From contig CM074700.1 of assembly GCA_037367355.1 (NCBI GenBank), positions 620,001 to 684,000 of the forward strand: a stretch of DNA of 64,000 nucleotides. The letters run 5' to 3'. Made by a program: the position numbers and the translations under genes. Source of the DNA: Neoscytalidium dimidiatum. Lineage: Eukaryota > Ascomycota > Dothideomycetes > Botryosphaeriales > Botryosphaeriaceae. The notes below the pieces were generated by a model. It saw nothing but the letters and a program-made list of their open reading frames with translations, searched no databases and had not been told where the DNA came from. Of this stretch, positions 42,384-52,116 are shown in pieces. Positions within the stretch are counted from its first letter, which is position 1. Each line of letters opens with the position of its first letter.

Positions 42384-44543
42384 ATGTGTGGAATATCTTG
42401 TGTTTTCCATGAGGGCAGTCCGTCAATCCCGGATTCCTCATCTCTTGAGAGAGATCTTCAGAAGAGCCTCGACAAAATCAAACACCGTGGTCCTGATGCT
42501 CAAGACACTTGGATAAGTCCGAATGGCAAAGTCGGTATGCACCTTTATACTCGATTCTAAGGTGCACTGTTGACGTACCGAAAGCTTTAGGACATGTACG
42601 TCTCTCCATCAACGACTTGGCGCCAACAGGGAATCAGCCTCTACATGACGACGAGCAAAACGTCCACGTCGTAGTCATTGGCGAGTTGTATGATTACGAC
42701 ATCCTCCGCAAGGAAATGGAAGAGAAATGCTCGTATCCGTTTCAGGGTAGGAGCGATAGCGAGTTGGCTTTAGCTTTGTATCGACACTACGGGATATCAT
42801 TCCTTTCCCACCTCAGGGGTGAATTTGCCATCTGTCTTTATGATGGCCGCACTGAAACCTTCATCGCAGCTCGCGACCGGTACGGGATCAAACCGATCCT
42901 TTGGATGCGGGATCGGCACGGTCCTGGTAATGGGAACCGCCTTCTTATTGCTTCTGAAGCTAAAGCCTTTATGCCGTTTGGATGGGAGCCTGAGTGGGAT
43001 GTTCGCAGTATCTTGGACGGCGGCTTCCACCACGATGAAAGAACAATGTTCAAAGGGGTTACAGCATTAAGGCCCGGCCACTACATGATGGTGCACAATG
43101 ACGGATACATGAGAATTTTCCCCTATTGGGAGATCGATTATCAGAGCAAATGGTCAACCGAGACTCGGACAGAAGAAGAAATGATAAATGGAGTGAGGGA
43201 ACAATTAGTAGATGCTGTACGAGCGAGACTACGCGCGGACGTGCCAGTTGGCGTGTACCTTAGCGGTGGTCTCGACTCATCGAGTGTTGCAGGCATCGTT
43301 TCACACCTCCTCAATAATGGTGAAAGAGCCGGGAATGCCCATAAACTATGCACGTTGAGCATAGCATTTGCAAAAGACAGCGGACTTGACGAAAGCGGTG
43401 AGTGAGCACAAACCTGTGAGTGTTTGCATTAGAACTGACGCTACTCAGAAATTGCTGCTAGAACCTCTGAATGGCTTGGAGCTACGCATTACAAGAAGTA
43501 TATGGACGAGACGGAGCTGGCGAGATATTTTGAAAGCGCGGTATATCACAGCGAGCAGTATCTCTGCGACTTTGGCTTTGTTGGGAAGCATGCTTTATCA
43601 GAGCTTGCGCGAGACATCGGCCTGAAAGTTGTCCTCACAGGTGAGGGATCCGACGAGCACTTTGGAGGATACCCGAATCTCGCGCTTGATTATGTTCGTG
43701 AGCAAGACTCTTCCTGGGCTGGGAATTGTTTGAGCGAAAAAGATCGGGCTGAGCAGCACCGCGAGCTGATGAGGAGTCATCAGGACACTCAGAATCGTGG
43801 CCATGTCGGTGGCGTTGACAAAACAGCTCACCGAATCTTGAACGGGTTGGCGACAGCTGAGTATCTATCGATTATGAACTTCCATCCTCCGTATGCCAAA
43901 GAGGGAGTCAAATCTCTTGGGAGTTGTGATGCGTTATTGACGATCGCTCATAATGTTGATGGCCGGATAAGGGACCTCATGCGAGATCAATGGCATCCAT
44001 TGCATTCTGGACAATACTTAATGTCTAAGGGGCATCTTGCAAATATGCTTCTTACCTGCTACGGAGATAGGACAGACATGGCGCATAGCCTTGAGAGTCG
44101 TCTGCCCTTCTTGGATCACCGGCTGACGGAATATGTGAATCACCTTCCACCAAGCATTAAGATTAAATGGGATCCGTCCAAGAGGTCCTTGATAGAAAAA
44201 TGGATACTTCGGGAGGCGTGTAGACCTTTCATTACTAGAGAGATATATGAAAGAAAAAAACACGTAAGTGGATCTTGTAAGTATCCGATCACTACTAACA
44301 GCATGGTAGGGATACTCAGCGCCAGTAACGTGGAAGCCGGATAGTCCTTTGCATCAGCTTTTCTCTAGGCTAATCACGAAAGAGAATGTCGAGAAGCTTG
44401 GATTCATATATTGGGAAAAAGTTCAGTTTCTCGTACGAGACGCCTTTGAAGAAAAAGATGGGTTTGCCCTTCGCGCGACAATTTCTATAGCTGGGCTCGT
44501 GGTCCTCAGTCAATCATTTCATGTGAAGCGCGCCGATTATTAA
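42384..44543 (+). CDS. Asparagine-synthetase-like amidotransferase
   Basis: Four exons (42384-42534, 42591-43397, 43449-44263, 44310-44543) give 668 residues. The N-terminal class II glutaminase domain begins MCGIS, with Cys2 as nucleophile, and has KHRGPD, the conserved Arg in VRLSIND and the Asp in RSDSE. The oxyanion-hole motif NGE is IGE here (VVIGELYDY). The synthetase domain has the pyrophosphate loop LSGGLDSSS near residue 275 and the second loop TGEGSDEHFGGYP, so ATP-dependent acyl activation is expected to work. The last intron has a perfect TACTAAC branch site. Canonical members make Asn from Asp; relatives in biosynthetic clusters make amides, lactams or macrolactams. Here the clustered position and the altered glutaminase site suggest use of an amine other than glutamine-derived ammonia, which is inference. 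It could amidate or cyclise the NRPS product. Confidence 0.9.
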
Positions 44544-47387
44544 GCCTACAACTTGACGCCTTGTATTGTAGGGCACACTAGCAAGGGTTAGAAACAACAC
44601 AGCAGGTGTGAGATTATAGATCTTCGGTCAGAGGTGCGAGACGACTGGCCATAAGACATTCACTACACGTCTAGACAGAATGACATTTGAAAGCCTTCAC
44701 TTCTTACCCAGTCTTGTTTCGTCCTACCCTTAAGTCCATCTCAGTGGCTGTACGACGCTTCGCGTATTTCTTATTATGTAGAATATCTCGAGCGAAGTCC
44801 TGCATCGCCTATAGGCCATCTCAACCTTATGTTCTCTAGATACGCATGGTCTGCTCTGGTTGATACGAGAAGTAACCTGCGTAGATCCCATAGTCAAAAA
44901 TAGGTTGTAAATGGCGAAGGCTTTATCGCATTGACGCATCTTTTGAGAAAGCCAATAGATTCTGTTTTGGCCATCTCGATGAATTAGTGAGCTATGACTG
45001 CCCACATGCAATCGTACTGTTGGTACTGCCTACTGACACGATATCAAAGACGTCGTGGTTGGCTTTTATCAACACTAATCTAAGCACTCTTATCCCGCTT
45101 ACTTGGAGCTAGCACAAGATGTGCCTAACTGCATAATGTGAGGGATTTGCGCCTTCTACAATAGAGTACCGTATTAACTCAAAGAAGCCAGTAAGGCCGA
45201 TCACCTCGGAAGTAGCAGTGCGTGTGATGACCTGTGATTTCTCAATGTCATGTTCTTCGCTGCATACCCTTAGTCATTCTGAACTCTATTCAAAATTGAC
45301 TTTCGATCTCCCTTACGTCGTGCTACATAATAAGCGTGTGCAGCATTATTCTCGCAGGACTAATACTACTAGTCAGCTGAAAAGCTAAAGTGCAATTTCT
45401 CGCTAGTCATTAGTCATGAATTAGAAGCCATATCGACTAGCTCCGACAAAATTTTCTACAAACTTGAATTTAGAAGACGAGACTGTTTCTCTTTACTCTA
45501 AATGGTAAAGATGATTTATTGCTTACACCGACGATAATAGATAATGAATGAGAGAGGGATTTTCTTTATATCGAACTTTTGCTTACTATCAATGAGTTCG
45601 GGTTAGCTGCGATCACGGGATCAATATAAGAGTGCTACCCAGCTGTCACGGGTTGAAATATGCATATATTTCGGGAATGTCCCAAACAGGATCTTTGGAC
45701 TTTTGCAGAGAACATTAATTGATATAATTTATTGCTTGGTCTCGCAGCACGATGAACACCGACGCGTGGATTCTATGGGCTAAAGCTATCACCACTGCAA
45801 CAGAAAATTTACTTAGTCATCTTGACAACCCCTCTTCCGAGGCCGACGGCTTGGATAAAGACGTTGAAGTGCCAGTAAATCACGCCTCCACTGATGCTGA
45901 TAAGGCTACCACATCACCGCACAGAAAGTAAGACAGCCATTGAGAAGCCAGAAATCAGAGATGAATAGCACGGACGATCAAGAGGCTAAAAAAAATTACA
46001 CGACTAGGGCTGAAGAGCATGACCGCGGAGACGTCCGATCCTCACTCTCCGTGAGCTCATCGTCAGATTCCATAGCGGTTGAAGAAGACAGAACGCCGAT
46101 CAGAGGTTGTGAAAGCCTTCCAGTCCCTCTCGACCCTCCTCACGGCCCTGATTGTAGAGGATACAGCCATGAGCGTAGGCGGAAGCCCTACTGGCGGGGT
46201 TCGCTCAGAGCGCGCCGCGGGTTCTCTAGCAGAGGCAGGTACTATCAGGGGAGCTCCCGGCTCCATAGACATTTTCCATACTCGGCAAATGGGACAGAGG
46301 GTGGCTTTTATACAGTGGAGGATCCTGATATCGAGGAATATTCCAGAGCCGGATTCTGGGGTCCTCGTGCCGAAAAGGCGGAGAGAGACGTTTGACAGGC
46401 CAGTGCGACGCGGGCGACATTCTCTTTCAGCATGTAGTAAATACACAACAGGGACGGCGCTTTGAAGAGCACAGCCGAGATGAATTTCTAGGAAAGAAAC
46501 GACAGAGCAAAAGAAATGACGAGGCGGAAGAATCCCAGTAACTAAAAAGTCAGCGTCCATTGGCGGACTTTCCGGAATTTGAAGATTTCCTTGCGTATTT
46601 CGGCTGTCCAACGCCTCCCATAACTTCGACTATGGCTCGACAGCTTAACCACAGAGGCGTATACAAACCCCCACCTCTCAGGCACAATAGCACAGAATGG
46701 TGATAGAGTGCAAGACAGACTGTCTTATAACATGGCCTAATTCGATTTGGCTAACGGCTTGGCTTGCTTAGCATGAGACAGTATGCAGGCGCAAGACTCA
46801 CGTCGAGGCATTGATGAACCGACCAAAATTTCTCAGGAGCCACATCAAATACTTGATATTCAGCGATCTAGTGCAGGGAAGAGAGCCGGGCGAGCAGGCA
46901 CGGTAAGCGGACAATTTGCATAGTTTTATGAGTTTTAGACGCTAGCATGATTTTTGCTAGATTTAATTGAATGCCGAAGCCGGACGAATGGACTCGATTG
47001 CAACACTTGCTCCGTGCTTTGAACCATAGTCAAGCCTGATGCCAAATCTTTCCCTCCTTTACACTACCCATAGCGCCCCTTCAGCAAATGGACTGCACTG
47101 TCTCGACCCCATTATGTCATACTGGATGGAGTGTGCCATGCTGCTCTTCTTCAGCTCTAACGGCAGACCTACGACGTCGGATCCGTGGTGTCCTTCCCAA
47201 TCTAGTCCACATAAGAGGTTCTGAAACCATCGGCAGAAGGCTCCAGGCTCTCGACCCGATTTCATGCTATAGTGTTATTCTGGAAGGTGTATTGTAGAGA
47301 ATTGAGAGCGTCCGGTTCAGATGTAATAGCCTTGGAGCACCGCCAAGTTGGGTTTTCGTTCTCTTCGCACTGTGCAGTCGCATATAT
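44544..47387. other. Right border region of the cluster
   Basis: From 44544 to about 45750 the DNA is A/T-rich and shows no gene. A protein-like but broken segment lies at 45752-46711 (separate entry). From 46712 to 47387 I see nothing supported. This is the natural boundary between biosynthetic and housekeeping genes. Confidence 0.45.
45752..46711 (+). pseudogene. Possible decayed hypothetical gene
   Basis: The frame at 45752 encodes 59 hydrophilic codons (MNTDAWILWAKAITTATENL) ending TAA. A second frame at 45940-46395 is charged and arginine-rich (RRKPYWRGSLRARRGFSSRGR). A third from about 46393 continues QCDAGDILFQHV and FPEFEDFLAYFGCPTPP with one internal TAA. These pieces look coding, but joining the first two would need an intron of only about 31 bases, and the later ones need a frame change and a stop removed. 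I recognise no family. Chance open frames remain possible. Confidence 0.25.
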
Positions 47388-48076
47388 TCAGAAAGGCTTC
47401 GCGACCTTTCTGCTCTCTGTAAGGCCAGTCTTAGGATCCCTGAACTCCTTCCAACTGATCGGGTACATCTGGTTCTCAGCCTCGCTCTTTGCCATGACGA
47501 CACCGAGCTCGTTCGTCGCTGTGGAGAGGTAGTAGTTTGATTGATCTCCGAGAGAGATCTATCCCACGCCATGTCAGCATCCCATGAAGATCCATTATCG
47601 CCGAAATGAAAACTCACCACAACCCCCCTCACAATGTCCCCCACCCTAAACATCTCCCCAATCTTCACCCGATCCTTCTCCGTCGCCCTGACATCCTCCC
47701 TCCGGATGATTCCCTGGAAACCCTCCCGGCACACCGTCTCACCCACCACTAGTATCTCCACCGTTGCCTGCCGCGGCGTCAAGCGGGTCACGCGCGCCAG
47801 CACAATCGAATCGACCTCGGGAAGAATGTTCGACGCGCCAATGCTCGCGTACGCGGAGCCGGTCTGTGCGCTGGGTCGGGCGATTGAGAGAGAGGGCATG
47901 GAGGACGTAGTGGTCGAGACGCCGGCGGCGGCGCGCTTGAGCGGCTTCGTCTCGCTGACGGGACCGAGCAGCGATGCGCAGAGCTGCGCGTCTTGGATGT
48001 GAGTGCCTGGGCCGGGCGCGTACTTGGACGCAGCGCCGAGGGGCTGGCCGGGGAGAGCGAGGGACGGGAGGGACAT
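47388..48076 (-). CDS. CSL4: Exosome complex subunit Csl4
   Basis: Two exons (48076-47618 and 47558-47388) give 209 residues, the usual size. The N-terminal domain starts MSLPSLALPGQPLG with the LPGQ motif typical of Csl4. The S1 RNA-binding domain runs from about IVLARVTRLTPRQATVEI through FQGIIRREDVR. The splice RGVV/ISLGDQSNYYLST restores the end of the S1 fold and is followed by the C-terminal YPISWKEFRDPKTG. Csl4 is a cap subunit of the RNA exosome in nucleus and cytoplasm and helps guide RNA to the complex. The frame runs further upstream without an ATG, so 48076 is the start. It is divergent from the glyoxalase II gene with a 215-base spacer. Confidence 0.93.
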
Positions 48077-48291
48077 TGCGGCCGGGTGGTTCGGATCGGC
48101 GAGGTTGTTGCGCAAAGGAGCGGCTCTTGGGGAGCTGATACCCGGGGTTGTTGGTGCAGAGTAGGTACCTCGTGCCGGTGAAATTTGTGATCACGTGCTG
48201 CGGGCTTTTCGCGGAGTTAAGTAGGTTATCGCCGATGACGTCTTAAGTTTCCGGAGAGTGACGAGGTGAGCCGAAGCGGGGCGCGAGCTTC
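48077..48291. promoter_or_regulatory. Short divergent promoter, Csl4 and glyoxalase II
   Basis: The two start codons on opposite strands are 215 bases apart, so the genes probably share a bidirectional promoter. No particular motif stands out. Confidence 0.5.
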
Positions 48292-49396
48292 ATGCTTACG
48301 ATGCTTTCAGTCCGCACGTTCTCAATTGCAGCGACCATTCTCCTGATGAGTTTTCTCGCAACGATACTCAAGAGAGCGCCGTACCAAGCTTCAATTCGAT
48401 CGACTTCAAGAGTAAGACATCCATGATTGGTTTTACAAGCTTGCACTAACTTGAGTATAGTTATCCAACGCACGCACCATGCATATCCAATCGATTCCGA
48501 TGTGTATGTTGAACCAACCACCAAGGTGCTCAAGTATCTAACGCTCGGCGCGCTAGGGGAGGGGACTGGCAATAACTATGCCTACCTCGTCTCCGACGAC
48601 AAGACCAAGGATGCCGTGATCATTGATCCCGCCAACCCTCCAGAGTAGGTCCCACCCACTTTTGAATAAGCAGTCGCTGATTGGGTTGCCTCAGGGTGCT
48701 GCCTGTGCTTAAGCAGCAAACTGAGAGCGGAGCCATCAAGCTCTCGAAGATCATCAACACGCACCACCACCACGACCATGCAGGCGGCAACGGCGAGATC
48801 CTGAAGCACTACAAGTTGCCCATTATCGGCGGGAAGGACTGCGCCCACAAGACAGAGACGCCGGCGCACAAATCGACCTTTACCATTGGCGAGGGGATCA
48901 AGGTCACGGCGCTGCACACGCCATGCCACACTCAGGACAGCATCTGCTACTTTTTCGAGGATGGCAATGAGAAGGCCGTCTTCACGGGCGACACACTGTT
49001 CATTGGAGGATCCGGACGCTTTTTCGAGGGAACTGCTGCCGAGATGCACAAGGCGCTGAACGAGACGCTTGCTGCGTTGCCCGATGACACTAAGGTCTTC
49101 CCAGGCCATGAATACACCAAGGGCAATGTTGCGTTTGCAAAGAAGGTCCTTCAAAACGAGGCTATTGCGAGGCTCGACGCTTTCTCGCAACAGAACAAGG
49201 AAACTCAGGGAAAGTTCACCATTGGTGACGAGAAGAAGCATAATGTGTTCATGCGCGTCACGGTAAGCCTACATCGCCAGTGGCTGACGGTCTGATACCT
49301 AACTTTATACAGGACCCCGAAATCCACAAGGTTGTGGGCAAGTCGGATCCGGTGGAGGTAATGGCTATTCTTCGTGAGATGAAGAACAAATCGTAA
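48292..49396 (+). CDS. GLO2: Hydroxyacylglutathione hydrolase (glyoxalase II)
   Basis: Five exons (48292-48411, 48461-48503, 48557-48644, 48695-49262, 49313-49396) give 300 residues. The metallo-beta-lactamase fold has the metal motif THHHHDHAGGN at about 106-116, HTPCHTQDSICYF, FTGDTLFIGG and FPGHEYT. It hydrolyses S-D-lactoylglutathione to D-lactate and glutathione, the second step of methylglyoxal detoxification. The first exon encodes a basic/hydrophobic leader (MLTMLSVRTFSIAATILL...) that joins in frame, with a perfect CACTAAC branch site, to LSNART and then the classical start MHIQSIPMWEGTGNNYAYLV. The internal ATG at 48479 would give the standard 254-residue cytosolic enzyme. The leader looks like a mitochondrial presequence or membrane anchor, so two forms are possible. 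Confidence 0.92.
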
Positions 49397-49607
49397 AAGT
49401 AAAGGGAATCACACTCTTATAGCCGCTTTCGCTGCCGCTCCCTTCGCATTATAATTGCAATATGCCAGACCACTGTGATTTTCTGCTATCCCGCCGATGA
49501 ACAAGATATTATCGGACATAACCAGCGATCTTTATGTGAAAGCTCGTGTCCCGTACCACAACCCGCGAACGCCAACGCAATGCTGTATTTGACAATCCAG
49601 AGCCCTT

Positions 49608-50351
49608 TCAATAAAGCCCAAACTTATTCCACCATGTATACCCAACCACCAAAACAACACTTGCCGCCGCAGACCACTTCTCCATCTCCACAACTGTCCA
49701 AATCCACAACACTCCCACCGGTGGTGCCCTTTTCATGACCGCATAATATCCGAACATATTCCCCATGTACACGCAATAACACCCCGCCGCCACGGCCGTC
49801 ACGAAGAACACTGCCTGCCTCGCCCTCGGGAAACGCATTGCCGTCGCCGTCTTGAACAGATACACGGTTAACCATAGTATAGGGGCCACCTGCGCCGTCC
49901 TGCCCCAAATCTCTCCCCAACTGATCTCCTCCCTGTATTGATTGTGCACAAGGACGTCCAGCGTGAAATGCACCGTCGTCAACGTGAACGCGTACAGCAG
50001 CGCCTCGGCACCGGGGCTCAGGTCCTCATCGCTTGATATCCGCACGCCATCGACGGGGAACTCGACTTCCTCGCCTTCCATGCTCGACAGGTCTTTGCCT
50101 GTGCGGTTCAGCTCCCGCATCCTCTCATCGGCTAGGTCGTACAGTGTTTTGCCCTTCGGGCCGGAGAAGTCGGGTATTGCCATGGGGATTCCGAGGTCGT
50201 TCTCGGTGACATGGTCGGGCGGGCTTTTGGAGAAGTCGATTTTGGACGGCGCGGGTTTGGGTGCTTTAGCGGAGGAGAGTGGAGCGCCAGCGGCTTTGGC
50301 GGCGGCGCGGCGTTCTTTGCGGTTGCGAGGTTGTGGTTCGGAGTCTGCCAT
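49608..50351 (-). CDS. Conserved fungal four-helix membrane protein
   Basis: A single exon encodes 247 residues. The first 45 residues are basic and alanine-rich (NRKERRAAAKAAGAPL), residues 45-115 are hydrophilic, and the rest holds four hydrophobic segments: EALLYAFTLTTVHFTLDVLV, VAPILWLTVYLF, AVFFVTAVAAGCYCVYMGN and WSAAASVVLVVGYTWW. The family recurs in fungi as an uncharacterised protein, probably the group catalogued as DUF7719; that name is from memory. An intracellular membrane location is likely. It is divergent from the PIG-L gene. No function is assigned. Confidence 0.8.
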   Translation of the reverse strand: MADSEPQPRNRKERRAAAKAAGAPLSSAKAPKPAPSKIDFSKSPPDHVTENDLGIPMAIPDFSGPKGKTLYDLADERMRELNRTGKDLSSMEGEEVEFPVDGVRISSDEDLSPGAEALLYAFTLTTVHFTLDVLVHNQYREEISWGEIWGRTAQVAPILWLTVYLFKTATAMRFPRARQAVFFVTAVAAGCYCVYMGNMFGYYAVMKRAPPVGVLWIWTVVEMEKWSAAASVVLVVGYTWWNKFGLY

Positions 50352-50720
50352 AGCATCCGATTACAGATCAGATGTTTAAGAGAGCTCTTTGATCACGGAC
50401 GGTGGTTAAGGGGTAATTGATGTTGTGTGAATGAGAGTGGTGAGTTCTCTCTCGAGCTATGAATAGTTACGGACACGGGCCGGACAGACAGCCAAGCTAC
50501 CCGACGATCGGTTGGCCGACCGACCGACGTCAGGGTCCGGACTAGACAGGCACCAGCACCAGCTCCCATTCAGCCGGAGCTACAGCTCCCCTAGCCCACC
50601 TTTTTCTCCGCGCGTACTTCTTCCCCAGATACTATGAAGGTCAACACCACCGCTTCCGCCCTCTCCCCAGCCATTGAGCGCTGAGCTCATCCGATTTGTC
50701 GCGAGCAGCACCCCTTCAAG
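50352..50720. promoter_or_regulatory. Divergent promoter, membrane protein and PIG-L genes
   Basis: This 369-base spacer lies between two starts on opposite strands. It includes a CGACCGACCGACG-like short repeat at about 50515-50527 and pyrimidine-rich stretches before the PIG-L start. I see no gene in it. Confidence 0.45.
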
Positions 50721-51702
50721 ATGTCCTGGCTCACCTGGGCCGCCGTCCCCATCCTCATCGCCGCGTTGTGGGTGTACACGGTGCAGATGAGCCGCTCGCT
50801 GCCCATATTAGAGGGCAAGCGTATCGCCCTGCTGATTGCCCACCCGGACGACGAGGCAATGTTCTTCGCGCCTACCATCCAGGCGCTGACGCGACCGGAG
50901 CTGGGGAATCACCTCAAAATCTTGTGCCTCTCGAGTGGTGGGTGCTAGAAGCTCGACACCCTGCTTAAGCAGCATAATATATTTACTGACCGGACTGCCT
51001 CTCCACACAGGCGATGCAGACGGCCTCGGTGAAACCCGCAAGCAAGAGCTGCTCAAAAGCGGCATGCTCCTCGGTCTCCGCAGCGAAGACGATATGCTCG
51101 TCATCGAAGACAGGTACCCCACAGCACAACCACCACCACCACCATCACCACAAAAGCTGACCCCCTACTCCCCCTCCAACAGCAACTTCCCCGACTCAAT
51201 GAGCGTAACCTGGAACCCCAAACTCCTCTCCAAACTCCTCGCCAAAGCCTTCGCCCCCAACATGACCACCACGCCCGCCACGCGCGCCCCCGAAGCGACC
51301 ATCGACGTCCTCCTCACCTTCGACGCGGGCGGCGTGTCCGGCCACCCGAACCACCGCTCGCTCTACCACGGCGCGCACGCCTTCCTCAGGGCCCTCATGC
51401 ACCGCCACGCCGGCTGGGACTGTCCCGTCAAGCTGTACACGCTGACGAGCGTCGGGCTCGCGCGCAAGTACGCGAGCGTGCTGGACGCGCCGCTGACGGT
51501 GCTGAGCGTGCTGCTGCGCAAGAAGGAGGTCGGCGCGTTCCCGGCGCCGCTGATGTTCGTGAGCGGGCTGAAGGAGGTGAGGGCCGCGCAGGGCGCCATG
51601 GTCAAGGCGCACAAGAGCCAGATGGTGTGGTTTCGGTGGGGGTGGATCGGGATCGGGAGATATATGGTGGTCAATGACCTGAGGAAGGAGAAGGTTGGGT
51701 GA
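50721..51702 (+). CDS. GPI12: N-acetylglucosaminyl-phosphatidylinositol de-N-acetylase (PIG-L/GPI12)
   Basis: Three exons (50721-50937, 51011-51113, 51183-51702) give 279 residues. A single N-terminal membrane anchor (residues 5-22) precedes the metal motif AHPDDEAMFF at 40-49. The first splice restores CLSSGDADGLGETRKQEL, the second family signature, and the second gives VIEDS/NFPDSMSVTW. The later motif GGVSGHPNHRSLYHG contains the HxxH-type metal ligands. The enzyme removes the acetyl group from GlcNAc-PI, the second step of GPI anchor synthesis, on the cytosolic face of the ER. The second intron contains a CCA-rich tract that is open in frame, so it could be mistaken for exon. Confidence 0.93.
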
Positions 51703-52116
51703 TGGAGTCGGACTGTAGGCTCAGTAGAGAATGGTTGATGCGGATTTCTGTTCCCGAGAGGGTATTGCAGCGGCTTGATGTGACCCACCCGGCGGACGAC
51801 TGGACGCAATAGAGTGTGCCTTCGGCTGAAGTGATGTGAGTATATTGAGCGAATGTTCCCCCCCCCTCCCCTTTCTCTCTCTCTCTCTTTCTTCTATCTA
51901 CAACCCCGAGCTTCATACAGAAACCTTTGCAATTCTGACGACACAGATTTCCTTGCAATGCAACCCTCCTGACACCCCCTGATGCAAATTATACGTTCAC
52001 CCATTACAGACAATATCGTTTCGAGAGCGTAAAGCCCAAGGAACGATACAAAGAAAAGCAGAAAGATCCTCGACTACCGACCTATTGGAAGAAAGAGAAG
52101 CACCGTCTCACCGCAT
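51703..52116. other. Spacer with polypyrimidine tract
   Basis: This is a tail-to-tail spacer between the PIG-L and tyrosinase genes. At 51858-51892 a C-run passes into a CT repeat. I see no gene. Confidence 0.6.

Noticed and set aside
48427..48648. Glyoxalase N-terminus in the frame MVLQACTNLSIVIQRTHHAYP
   Set aside because: It crosses two introns. The spliced frame with MHIQSIPMWEGTGNNYAYLV matches the family exactly.
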